Below, one piece after another: positions 37,996 to 45,900 of a DNA stretch of 54,379 nucleotides (position 1 is the stretch's first letter; every line of letters starts with the position of its first letter). The notes beneath the pieces are model-generated. The model was not told where the DNA came from and searched no databases. It saw only the letters and a program-made list of their open reading frames with translations. The translations under genes were made by a program, and so were the position numbers. This DNA comes from Luteibacter jiangsuensis (GTDB taxonomy: Bacteria; Pseudomonadota; Gammaproteobacteria; Xanthomonadales; Rhodanobacteraceae), in NCBI RefSeq assembly GCF_011742555.1, contig NZ_JAAQQR010000013.1, forward strand, positions 1 to 54,379, given 5' to 3'.

Positions 37996-39993
37996 ATGAC
38001 CCTCCGCCAAAAACTCCTCCTGGTCGCACTGTGCACGCTGGCGCTTCCCGTCGCCGGATGGCTTTACGTGCGGCAGATGGAAACGCTGCTGCGCGAAGGG
38101 CAGGCCCAGGCCCTGCTGGCGTCGGCGCGCGCGATGGCGCGCAGCCTCGTGGTGGTGGATGCGCCGCTGCCGCCCGCCGGCCCCGCGTGGTATCTGCAAC
38201 GCACGCCGGTGCCGATCACGATCGACGGTTACGGCGACGACTGGGCGTCCCTCAGCCCTTGGGCACAGACCTTCGGCAGCAACGCGAAGGTGATGCTCGC
38301 CGAAGACGATCACTGGCTGTATTTCAGCGTGGAAGTGCGTGCGCCGCAGCGGCGGCGTGCGGACGCCGGCGACCGCCTGGCGCTCAGCGCGGACCATCTC
38401 ATCGTCTCCATCGCCAGCGGCGAGGACGCGCAGCGCTACCTGCTGGCCAGCGCGGCGCCGGGCCCCACGACTGCCATCGCGCTCGATGCCGAGGCGGGCG
38501 TGCTGCCCGACCGCATCAGCGCGCAATGGCAGGAAGACGGCAGCGGTTTCCGTGTGGAGTTCAAGCTGCCGCGCGGCCTTCGCCTCGATCGTTTCGGCCT
38601 CGGCGTGCACGTGGCCGCCGCCGGCGACAATGAACCGCTGAGCGCCGAGAGCCGCCCGCTCGTCGACTTCTCCCCGGCGCTGTCGCAGGAACTGGCGCGC
38701 CTGGCACCGGACGGTGTGCGGGTGCGCCTGCTGTCCCCCGATGCGTGGCTGGTGGCGCAGAGTGGCAGGCTGGACCTGCCGGATCTTCCCGCGTCCGAGC
38801 GCCCCGGCTGGTTCGCGTCGCTGGTGTACCGCTCGTTGCTGGCCACCCGCTTCGACGCGGAGAGCGCCTGGGCGGAAGATGCGCCGCGCATCGATCTTCC
38901 GGAGGTGCGCGAAGCTATCGCAGGAAAACCCGCCACCGCATGGCGTGCCGGCGAGGCGCGAAGCAGCGTCGTGCTGGCCGTGGCAATGCCCGTGCAGGCG
39001 CGCGGGAAACTGCACGGCGTGGTGCTTCTGGAGCAGCCTAGCCGCGCCGTGCCGCTGCTGGCAAACCGGGCCTTGTTCGGCCTCCTGCTTACCAGCTTCG
39101 CGGTGCTGCTCGTGGCGGGCGGCGTGCTGCTGCTGTTCGCCACGCGGCTGACGATTCGCCTTCGCCGGCTGCGCAACGCGGCCGAGCGCGCGCAGGCGAA
39201 CGACGGGCGGTTCGACGGGCCTTTCCCGCTGACCGACGCCGGCGACGAACTGGGCGACCTCGCGCGCAGCTTCGAGCGCCTGTTCGACGTGGTGGGTGGC
39301 TATACCGATTACCTGCGCACGCTGGCCTCGAAGCTCTCGCACGAGTTGAACACGCCGTTGGCGATCGTGAAATCCTCGCTGGACAACCTCGATCACGCCG
39401 GCTTGCCCGCCGAGGCGGAGCCTTATCTGGCGCGCGCCCGTGACGGCGTGGCGCGCCTGGGGGCGCTGGTGCGCGCCATGAGCGAAGCCAGCCGCATGGA
39501 ACGGGCCATTGCCGCCGCGGAAGCCGAGGACGTCGACCTGGCCGACATCGTCCGCGGCTGCGCCGAAGGCTACCGGGTGCTCGCGGGCGAGCGCCGGCTG
39601 GAGGTGGAACTGCCCGGAACGCCGGTCTTCATGCACGTGTCGCCGGAACTCGTGGCCCAGGCGCTGGACAAGCTGTTCGACAACGCGCTGTCCTTCACGC
39701 CGGCCGATGGATGGATGCGCATCGCGCTGCGTGCGGCGCCCGACGGCGCGGACATCGAACTCGCCAACCAGGGCCCGCCGCTGCCGGCGGCGATGCAGGG
39801 GCGGCTGTTCGACTCGCTGGTGAGCCTGCGCGACAAGGCCACGCCGGGCGATGCCCCGCATCTCGGGCTGGGTCTGTACGTGGTGCGCCTGGTGGCCGAA
39901 CGGCACCAGGGCAGCGCCAGCGCCCGCAACGTCGAGGGCGGCGTGGCCTTCACCCTTCACCTGAAAGGCCTGCCTCGCCAGCGTCTGGCCTGA
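37996..39993 (+). CDS. pdsS: Sensor histidine kinase of the dedicated-sortase group
   Basis: An inner-membrane sensor of 665 residues. TM1 is at about 5-22. A large periplasmic region (about 30-355) starts with a CBM9/DOMON-like beta-sandwich (ITIDGYGDDWASL, then DDHWLYFSVEV). TM2 is at about 355-380, followed by HAMP and a HisKA domain with His449 in SHELNTPLAIVKSSL. The HATPase has an N-box (LDKLFDNALSF) and LGLGLYVVRLVAE. The layout matches kinases paired with sortase systems in other proteobacteria. The ligand may be a sugar or wall component. The start is ATG 37996. Confidence 0.82.
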   Translation: MTLRQKLLLVALCTLALPVAGWLYVRQMETLLREGQAQALLASARAMARSLVVVDAPLPPAGPAWYLQRTPVPITIDGYGDDWASLSPWAQTFGSNAKVMLAEDDHWLYFSVEVRAPQRRRADAGDRLALSADHLIVSIASGEDAQRYLLASAAPGPTTAIALDAEAGVLPDRISAQWQEDGSGFRVEFKLPRGLRLDRFGLGVHVAAAGDNEPLSAESRPLVDFSPALSQELARLAPDGVRVRLLSPDAWLVAQSGRLDLPDLPASERPGWFASLVYRSLLATRFDAESAWAEDAPRIDLPEVREAIAGKPATAWRAGEARSSVVLAVAMPVQARGKLHGVVLLEQPSRAVPLLANRALFGLLLTSFAVLLVAGGVLLLFATRLTIRLRRLRNAAERAQANDGRFDGPFPLTDAGDELGDLARSFERLFDVVGGYTDYLRTLASKLSHELNTPLAIVKSSLDNLDHAGLPAEAEPYLARARDGVARLGALVRAMSEASRMERAIAAAEAEDVDLADIVRGCAEGYRVLAGERRLEVELPGTPVFMHVSPELVAQALDKLFDNALSFTPADGWMRIALRAAPDGADIELANQGPPLPAAMQGRLFDSLVSLRDKATPGDAPHLGLGLYVVRLVAERHQGSASARNVEGGVAFTLHLKGLPRQRLA

Positions 39994-40011
39994 AATGACG
40001 AGAAGGCCCCG

Positions 40012-40109
40012 GTAGGAGCGCGCCCTGCGCGCGACAGCCTTTCGCCCAGGTCCGCAAACACACTTGCAGAGGCTCGCGAAAAGCTGTCGCGCGCAGGGCG
40101 CGCTCCTAC
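40012..40109. repeat. REPIN-B copy 4
   Basis: A full element between the sensor kinase and trpE, with the arms extended by GACAGC/GCTGTC pairing. It ends 13 bases before the trpE -10-like hexamer. Confidence 0.9.
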
Positions 40110-40122
40110 CGGGGGGATCGCC

Positions 40123-40128
40123 TACAAT
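40123..40128 (+). promoter_or_regulatory. Candidate -10 box of trpE
   Basis: TACAAT lies 30 bases before the trpE ATG. The -35 position falls inside REPIN-B and has no good match, so the promoter is tentative. No leader peptide rich in Trp codons or attenuator is visible. Confidence 0.35.
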
Positions 40129-40158
40129 CGGGGATTCATCCCCACAGTCCCGCCTTCG

Positions 40159-41634
40159 ATGATCTCCCGCGAACAATTCGACGCCTACGCCGCGCAGGGC
40201 CACACGCGCATTCCGCTGGTGCGCGAGGTGTTTTCCGACCTCGACACGCCGCTGTCGGTGTACCTGAAGCTGGCCGACGGCCCGTACACCTTCCTGTTCG
40301 AATCGGTGGAGGGCGGCGCTACCTGGGGACGCCATTCCATCATCGGCCTGCCGGCGCGCCGGGTGTACCGCCTGCGCGGGCACGAACTGGAAGTGGAGGA
40401 AAGCGGCGAGGTCGTCGAACGTCGCCACCTCGACGATCCGCTCGGCGAGATCGAAATCTTGCGCAAGCAGTACGACGTGCCGAAGCTCCCGGGCTTGCCC
40501 GACTTCACCGGCGGCCTCGTCGGCTACTTCGGTTTCGAGACCATCGGCTACATCGAAAAGCGCCTGGCGCAGTGGGACAAGAAGGACGAGCTCGGCACGC
40601 CCGACGTGCTGCTGATGCTTGCCGACGAAGTGGCGGTGTTCGACAACCTCAAGGGGCGCCTCTACCTCATCGTCCATGCCGATCCGTCGCGTCCGCAGGC
40701 GTACGCGGAAGCCTCGCGTCGGCTCGACGCGCTCGCCTTCCGCCTGCGCCAGGGCGGTGTGTCGTATCCGCAGCTGCTGCAGCCCGAAGCGCTCGACGAG
40801 TCCGACTTCAAATCCTCGTTCACCCGCGAGGAATACGAGACGATGGTGCGCACCGCGCAGGAATACATCCGCGCCGGCGACATCTTTCAGGTGGTGCCTT
40901 CGCAGCGCCTCAGCATCGGTTTCAACGCGCGCCCGGTGGATGTGTACCGTGCGCTGCGCGCGATGAACCCGTCGCCGTACATGTTCTTCATCGACATCGG
41001 CCCCACGCAGATCGTGGGCTCGTCGCCGGAGATCCTGGTGCGCCTGAAGAACGGCCGCGTGGTACTGCGCCCCATCGCCGGCACGCGCCGCCGCGGAAAG
41101 GACGAAGCGGAAGACGTCGCCCTGGAAACGGAACTGCTCGCCGATCCGAAGGAACGCGCCGAGCACCTCATGCTCATCGACCTCGGCCGCAACGACGTGG
41201 GCCGGGTGAGCAAGACGGGCACGGTGGAGCTTGCCGAATCCTTCGTAGTGGAGCGCTATTCGCACGTGATGCACATCGTGTCGCAGGTGGAAGGCGAGAT
41301 TGGCGACAACCTGTCGTACATGGACGTGATCAAGGCCACGTTCCCTGCGGGCACCGTGAGCGGCGCGCCGAAGATCCGCGCGCTGGAAATCATCCAGGAG
41401 CTGGAGCCGTTCAAGCGCAACATCTACGCCGGCGCCATCGGTTGGCTCGGCTGGTGGGGCGATGCGGATACGGCCATCGCCATTCGCACGGCCGTGATCC
41501 AGGACGGTCGCCTGCACGTGCAGGCCGGCGGCGGCGTCGTTTTCGACTCCGACCCTGCGGCTGAGTGGGAAGAAACCATGAACAAGGGCCGCGCGCTGTT
41601 CCGCGCGGTGGCACAAGCGGCGAAAGGGCTGTGA
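40159..41634 (+). CDS. trpE: Anthranilate synthase component I
   Basis: Converts chorismate and ammonia to anthranilate, the first step of Trp synthesis. It has 491 residues. The C-terminal chorismate-binding domain contains SSPEILVRLKNGRVVLRPIAGTRRRGK, IDLGRNDVGRV and the TFPAGTVSGAPKIRALEII stretch. The inhibitory Trp-binding Leu-Leu-Glu-Ser motif is represented by FLFESVEGGATWGRHS (about 44-60). trpG is not adjacent in the window. Confidence 0.96.
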   Translation: MISREQFDAYAAQGHTRIPLVREVFSDLDTPLSVYLKLADGPYTFLFESVEGGATWGRHSIIGLPARRVYRLRGHELEVEESGEVVERRHLDDPLGEIEILRKQYDVPKLPGLPDFTGGLVGYFGFETIGYIEKRLAQWDKKDELGTPDVLLMLADEVAVFDNLKGRLYLIVHADPSRPQAYAEASRRLDALAFRLRQGGVSYPQLLQPEALDESDFKSSFTREEYETMVRTAQEYIRAGDIFQVVPSQRLSIGFNARPVDVYRALRAMNPSPYMFFIDIGPTQIVGSSPEILVRLKNGRVVLRPIAGTRRRGKDEAEDVALETELLADPKERAEHLMLIDLGRNDVGRVSKTGTVELAESFVVERYSHVMHIVSQVEGEIGDNLSYMDVIKATFPAGTVSGAPKIRALEIIQELEPFKRNIYAGAIGWLGWWGDADTAIAIRTAVIQDGRLHVQAGGGVVFDSDPAAEWEETMNKGRALFRAVAQAAKGL

Positions 41635-41641
41635 TCTCTGA

Positions 41642-41667
41642 GAGCCGACTTATGTGCAAGTCGGCTC
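41642..41667 (+). terminator. Hairpin after trpE, possible terminator
   Basis: A perfect 10-bp stem GAGCCGACTT/AAGTCGGCTC with a 6-base loop starts eight bases after the trpE stop. No T-tract follows. Confidence 0.45.
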
Positions 41668-41687
41668 CCATGTACAAGCCGGCTTTA

Positions 41688-41787
41688 TGTGGGAGCCGGC
41701 TTTATGTGGGAGCCGGCTTTGCCGGCGATCCCGCGGCAGCGGGCCATCTTGCCGCGAGCACCCATCGCCGCTGAAGCGGCTCCCACA
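41688..41787. repeat. REPIN-A copy 13 with a duplicated left end
   Basis: The intact element spans 41705-41787. Its first 17 bases are also present directly before it (41688-41704), so TGTGGGAGCCGGCTTTA occurs twice in tandem. A further REP-like GCCGGCTTT is seen upstream. Confidence 0.88.
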
Positions 41788-41843
41788 AAGTGCAACGAAG
41801 CGCCGCGGCCACCGGACCATACGAACACCGTGAAGGATTACCC

Positions 41844-42503
41844 ATGAACAGCCGTACCATTCTTGCCGCCACCTCCATCGCCGTCCTGGCCGCCACCGCG
41901 CAGGCGCGCGAGCCGTGGAGCGACGACGTGGCGTCGCGCACGCAGGCGCTGGCGCTGCTGCAGACGCTCAACGCCGACCTGCTCAGCCATCCCAGTGCCA
42001 CGCTCACGCTGGAACGCTGGTGCGGCGGCCACGGCCTGGCGCCGGAAGCGAAGATCCTGGCCCGCCGCGTGAAAGGGCAGGACAAACCGTTGCCCGACGC
42101 CGAGCGCGCCACCCTCGGCATCGGCGCGGATGAGCCGGTGCGGTATCGCCGCGTGCAGCTGGCATGCGGCGAGCACGTGCTGTCCGAAGCCGACAACTGG
42201 TACGTGCCCTCGCGCCTCACACCGGAGATGAACCGCATCCTCGACACCACCGACCAGCCCTTCGGCAAGGTGGTGCAGGCGCTGCACTTCCGCCGCCAGA
42301 CGCTCAGCGCCGATCTGCTGTGGTCCCCGCTTCCCGCCGGCTGGGAGATGGACGCGCCGTTGCCCCCGCCGCACAAGGGGCCGCTGGCCATCCCCTACGA
42401 GGTGCTGCGCCACCGTGCGGTCCTCTACACCGAGGCCAACCAGCCCTTCAGCCTGGTGGTCGAGACCTACACGTCCGAGGTCCTGGCCTTCGGGCGGCGC
42501 TAG
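41844..42503 (+). CDS. Secreted chorismate-lyase-like protein
   Basis: An exported protein of 219 residues. The signal peptide ends at AQAR (about 21). LLSHPSATLTLERWCGGHG, YRRVQLACGEHVLSEADNWYVPSRL and TDQPFGKVVQALHFRR are reminiscent of the UbiC/chorismate lyase fold. The periplasmic location and position next to trpE are unlike UbiC. Whether it binds chorismate is unknown. GAAGGA upstream fixes the ATG at 41844. Confidence 0.65.
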   Translation: MNSRTILAATSIAVLAATAQAREPWSDDVASRTQALALLQTLNADLLSHPSATLTLERWCGGHGLAPEAKILARRVKGQDKPLPDAERATLGIGADEPVRYRRVQLACGEHVLSEADNWYVPSRLTPEMNRILDTTDQPFGKVVQALHFRRQTLSADLLWSPLPAGWEMDAPLPPPHKGPLAIPYEVLRHRAVLYTEANQPFSLVVETYTSEVLAFGRR

Positions 42504-42525
42504 TCGCCCCGCGAAGCGCGCTGTC

Positions 42526-42570
42526 TGTGGGAGCCGGCTCCGCCGGCGATCCCGCGGCAGCGGGCATTCC
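42526..42570. repeat. Half REPIN-A (truncated copy)
   Basis: Only the left REP half and central hairpin remain (TGTGGGAGCCGGC to GCGGGCATTCC). The right half is missing. Confidence 0.85.
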
Positions 42571-42663
42571 GGCCCCAGCCAACCCGCTTATCCCATCCGG
42601 CCGACTTGGCAGCGGGCAGCGGGCACCGGAAGCTGGGCCTGTCCCCATGACGGAGGAGGGACC

Positions 42664-43158
42664 ATGTCCACGGTGCCCGCACCCGCACGAAAGCCTGCCC
42701 CGACCGGCGTTCCCGGAACGAACGCGCTCGGTTCGCTGTTGAGCATCAGCAATGCGCCGCGGCTCGGTCCGCAGCCGAATTCGCTGGACAACGCCGTGAG
42801 TTGCGCCACCCACTGGGTACGCATGTCCGACGGCCGCCGTGCCGACGCCATGTGGCTGGAGGCCGGCGCGATGATGCAGAAGATGGTGCCCCGCGCGGAA
42901 TGGGTGCGCTACCTGCGCAAGATCCGTCTCGACCGCGGCCAGCTTGTCGGTCGCGAATGGTTCGAAGTGACGCGCGTGCGCGATCCGGTGGGGCTTCCCG
43001 CCGGCGATTACCTCAACGTGATCTTCGTATCGCACTACACACGCGCCGTGCTGTTCGAAACCGTGTCGCTCGCGCCCGGCGGCCCGGGCGGCGGCAACTG
43101 GTTGCCGGTGGGCTACGTGATTCGCCCGGTGCAGCGCGAGATCGCATTCGTGTCATAG
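42664..43158 (+). CDS. DUF4019-like protein
   Basis: The product is 164 residues without a signal peptide from this start. The pattern WLEAGAMMQKMVPRAEWVRYLRKIR, GQLVGREW and YLNVIFVSHYTRAVLFETVSL fits the DUF4019 fold, usually found in exported or envelope proteins. The Pro/Ala-rich N-terminus is of low complexity. GGAGGAGGGACC precedes the ATG at 42664. Function unknown. Confidence 0.72.
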   Translation: MSTVPAPARKPAPTGVPGTNALGSLLSISNAPRLGPQPNSLDNAVSCATHWVRMSDGRRADAMWLEAGAMMQKMVPRAEWVRYLRKIRLDRGQLVGREWFEVTRVRDPVGLPAGDYLNVIFVSHYTRAVLFETVSLAPGGPGGGNWLPVGYVIRPVQREIAFVS

Positions 43159-43328
43159 GCGCGGCCTGAGACACTCCGCGTGTGGCGGACTCACCTGCAG
43201 GCAGGCGCCTGCAGGGATGGTGCGCCGACCCCGGGCAGGAAAACGCTGAACAGATCCAGGCCGTGCGCCGATTTCCCTCGCAGGTGTCGTTGTCATACTT
43301 GCCGGCACGCGCAAGCAGGGAGTACACC

Positions 43329-43619
43329 ATGAGCCACTTCGACGCACCCGCCCGCGGCTACACCCGCCCGCCGATGACACGCGGTGTGGACCCTCAACGC
43401 ATGAACTGGCTATGGCAGCTGATTCTCGAAGCCACGGGGCTCGATTCCGCCGACGTACGCGACGCGTTGAACGCATGCGGCGTGCCCGTGACAGACAAGC
43501 GGCTGGCCAGTTGGCGGGTAACCGACAAAGACGACGACTATTTCCCGCTCACCATCGCGGAACTGGAGCGCAACCTGCGTTCCGTCGTGGCGTGGAAGGC
43601 TAAGCGCGCCACCTCATAG
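43329..43619 (+). CDS. Small cytoplasmic protein, YehS/DUF1456-like half
   Basis: The product is 96 residues. A helical core, LWQLILEATGLDSADVRDALNACGVPVTDKRLASW, followed by DDDYFPLTIAELERNL, resembles one repeat of DUF1456 proteins. Those normally have two such repeats, so the assignment is tentative. The stop codon TAG is supplied by the first bases of REPIN-B copy 5, so the element has set the C-terminus. CAGGGAG is a moderate ribosome site. Confidence 0.65.
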   Translation: MSHFDAPARGYTRPPMTRGVDPQRMNWLWQLILEATGLDSADVRDALNACGVPVTDKRLASWRVTDKDDDYFPLTIAELERNLRSVVAWKAKRATS

Positions 43620-43722
43620 GAGCGCGCCCTGCGCGCGACATGTTTTGAGGCCGTGCCTGGGAGCTGCCGCGCCAGCTTGCGGACCGGCGCGAACACATGT
43701 CGCGCGCAGGGCGCGCTCCTAC
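43617..43722. repeat. REPIN-B copy 5
   Basis: A full element overlapping the stop codon of the preceding gene. Its arms extend to GACATGTT and ACATGTCG. It separates that gene from a convergent minus-strand gene. Confidence 0.9.
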
Positions 43723-43755
43723 CGGGCGACGGCACCGGCACCGGCAACGAGCCTG

Positions 43756-45129
43756 TCAGGAATACCGCTCGGACAGAAAACGGAAGAACGCGCGCAGGCC
43801 CTGGGCCTCGCCGCCGCGCGGGTGCGCCGGGCGGTCGCCGTCGTTCCAGGCGTAGGTGTCCAGGTGCATCCAGTTCTGGTTGTCGGGGACGAAACGTTCC
43901 AGGTACAGCGCGGCGGTGATCGCGCCGGCATGGCGCGAGGGGCCCGCGTTGGCGAAGTCGGCCACGTACGACTCCAGCATGCGCCGGTACGGGCGCCACA
44001 GCGGCAAGCGCCACAGCGGGTCGTTCGTCAATTCGGCGGCACCGATCACCTGGTCGGCCAACTGGTCGCGGTTCGTGAACAGGGCAGGCAACTCCGGCCC
44101 CAGCGCGACACGCGCCGCACCGGTGAGCGTGGCGAAATCCACGATCAGATCCGGCGCCTGCTCCACCGCGTAGGCCAGTGCGTCGCACAGCACCAGGCGG
44201 CCTTCGGCGTCGGTGTTGTCCACTTCGACGGTATGCCCCGCGCGCGTGCGGATCACCTCGCCCGGACGCATCGCGTTGCCGGCAATGGCGTTTTCCACAG
44301 CGGGCACCAGCAGCGTGAGCCGCACGGGCAGCTTTGCCTTCATCACCAGACCGGCGAGGGCGATGGCGTGTGCCGCGCCGCCCATGTCCTTCTTCATCCA
44401 GCGCATGCCGTCGGCAGGCTTGATGTCGAGGCCGCCGGTGTCGAAGCACACGCCCTTGCCCACGATGGCGAGCTTCGGGTTCGAGGCCTTGCCCCAGGTG
44501 AGTTCGATGAGGCGCGGCGCGCGGTGGCTGGCACGGCCCACCGCATGGATGGTGGGGAAGTTGTCCTTCAGCAGTTCGTCGCCGACCCACTCTCGCACGG
44601 TGGCCTTGTGCTGCTCCGCGTGCGCGTGGATCGCCTGTGACAGGTGCTCGGGGCCCATGTCCTCGGTGGGCGTGTTCACCATGTCGCGCACTTCGAAGGT
44701 GGCGTCGATCAAGGGCTGCAGCGCGCGGATCGTGGCCGGCGTGACCAGAAGCTGCGCGGGCTTGCGCTCGTACGAGCGATAGCGGTCGAAGCGGTACGAG
44801 CCCAGCGCCCATCCCAGCACGACGAGTTCGCGATCCTCGAACACGCCATCGGCGGACAACTCGTAGAGACCTTCCGGAAGGCGGAAGGGAAGGCCGCCCA
44901 GCGCGGCAAGGGGATTGTGCCGATCCACACCGACCAGCACCCGCGCTATCTCACCCGCGCCGCCCGGCAGCACCGCGAGGGCGCCCGGCTTGGGCCGGAA
45001 GCCGGTGGATGCGAGCCACTGGCGCTGTGCCGCATCCAGGCGCGCTTCGGCGGCCTGCATGTTGGCGGCATCGACGGTTTCGATAGGGACGGCGCGTTTG
45101 CCGGACTTGCGATCGATCAGCGGTGACAT
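43756..45129 (-). CDS. M17 leucyl aminopeptidase family protein
   Basis: A cytosolic two-metal aminopeptidase of 457 residues, shorter than E. coli PepA (503). The catalytic core has KGVCFDTGG (Lys225, Asp230), the Mn/Zn ligand region KKDMGGAA and the signature NTDAEGRL (305-312). The N-terminal macro-like domain is diverged from PepA, closer to the PepB-like group seen in xanthomonads. It is upstream of nothing co-directional within 500 bases and follows a HAD gene in the same direction. Confidence 0.92.
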   Translation of the reverse strand: MSPLIDRKSGKRAVPIETVDAANMQAAEARLDAAQRQWLASTGFRPKPGALAVLPGGAGEIARVLVGVDRHNPLAALGGLPFRLPEGLYELSADGVFEDRELVVLGWALGSYRFDRYRSYERKPAQLLVTPATIRALQPLIDATFEVRDMVNTPTEDMGPEHLSQAIHAHAEQHKATVREWVGDELLKDNFPTIHAVGRASHRAPRLIELTWGKASNPKLAIVGKGVCFDTGGLDIKPADGMRWMKKDMGGAAHAIALAGLVMKAKLPVRLTLLVPAVENAIAGNAMRPGEVIRTRAGHTVEVDNTDAEGRLVLCDALAYAVEQAPDLIVDFATLTGAARVALGPELPALFTNRDQLADQVIGAAELTNDPLWRLPLWRPYRRMLESYVADFANAGPSRHAGAITAALYLERFVPDNQNWMHLDTYAWNDGDRPAHPRGGEAQGLRAFFRFLSERYS

Positions 45130-45198
45130 CAGGCCTCCCGTGCCTCGCGGTCGCGCACGGCCGCGTCAAAGGGTTCGTGCTATCAGTGAACCACCATT

Positions 45199-45897
45199 CT
45201 AGCGGTCCGTCGCCGCCGACGCGTCAATCCAGTCCGCAAGATGGGTCATGTCCGGAAATTCGTAGTCGGGGGCCGGGCCGTGCGACCAGCGCTCGCCGGT
45301 GCGGTTGAGCCACACCGTGGTCATGCCGGCGTCGCGCGCGCCCACCACATCGAGCAGCGGATCGTCACCGACATGCACGATGTCGGCAGGGGCGATATCG
45401 AGGGCTTCCGCCGCCGCAAGAAAGATCTGCGGGTGCGGCTTCGCCACGCCCACGCCGCTGGCGTTCAGGCGTGTGTGGAAGAGATGGTGCAACCCGATCA
45501 CTTCCAGATCGGCGTTGCCGTTGGAGATGCTCACCAGGGGCACCCGGGCGGCGATACGCTCCAGGGCGGGCAACGTGTCGGGGTAGAGTTCCACGGCGTT
45601 GCGGGCGGCGAAGTAGATGCGCCACACCTCGTCCACCGGTGCATCGTCGATGCCGCAGGCGGCGAAGGCGTGGCGAATGGTGAGGCGCCGCTGCTCGCTG
45701 AAGTCGTGCGAGAGGTGGGTGTTCTCCTGCGCGATCTTCTCGCGCAGTTCGCGCATGGCCTCGATGGGCCATGCGCTTGCCACATCCGGGTGGTGTTCCA
45801 TGAGCCAGCGGTTCACGCAGTGCTCGGCCTCGATCAGGGCCGGGAGCACCGGCCACAGGGTGTCGTCGAGGTCGAGCGAGACGGCGCGAACCGGCAC
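45199..45897 (-). CDS. HAD-family phosphatase, YigB-like
   Basis: The product is 232 residues. HAD motif I is SLDLDDTLWPV (Asp9, Asp11 of DLDDT), motif II is SISNGN (about residues 121-126), the motif III Lys is in GVAKPHPQIF and motif IV is HVGDDPLLDVVGA. YigB in E. coli dephosphorylates a riboflavin intermediate; this enzyme may do so, but HAD substrates are hard to predict. It is separated by three bases from the upstream gene, so they form an operon. Confidence 0.85.
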   Translation of the reverse strand: MPVRAVSLDLDDTLWPVLPALIEAEHCVNRWLMEHHPDVASAWPIEAMRELREKIAQENTHLSHDFSEQRRLTIRHAFAACGIDDAPVDEVWRIYFAARNAVELYPDTLPALERIAARVPLVSISNGNADLEVIGLHHLFHTRLNASGVGVAKPHPQIFLAAAEALDIAPADIVHVGDDPLLDVVGARDAGMTTVWLNRTGERWSHGPAPDYEFPDMTHLADWIDASAATDR

Positions 45898-45900
45898 GGC

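Noticed and set aside
36952-41616. 1554-codon minus-strand frame over the two-component genes and trpE
   Set aside because: It covers three well-supported genes and two REPINs on the other strand. Its translation is typical of antisense GC-rich DNA.
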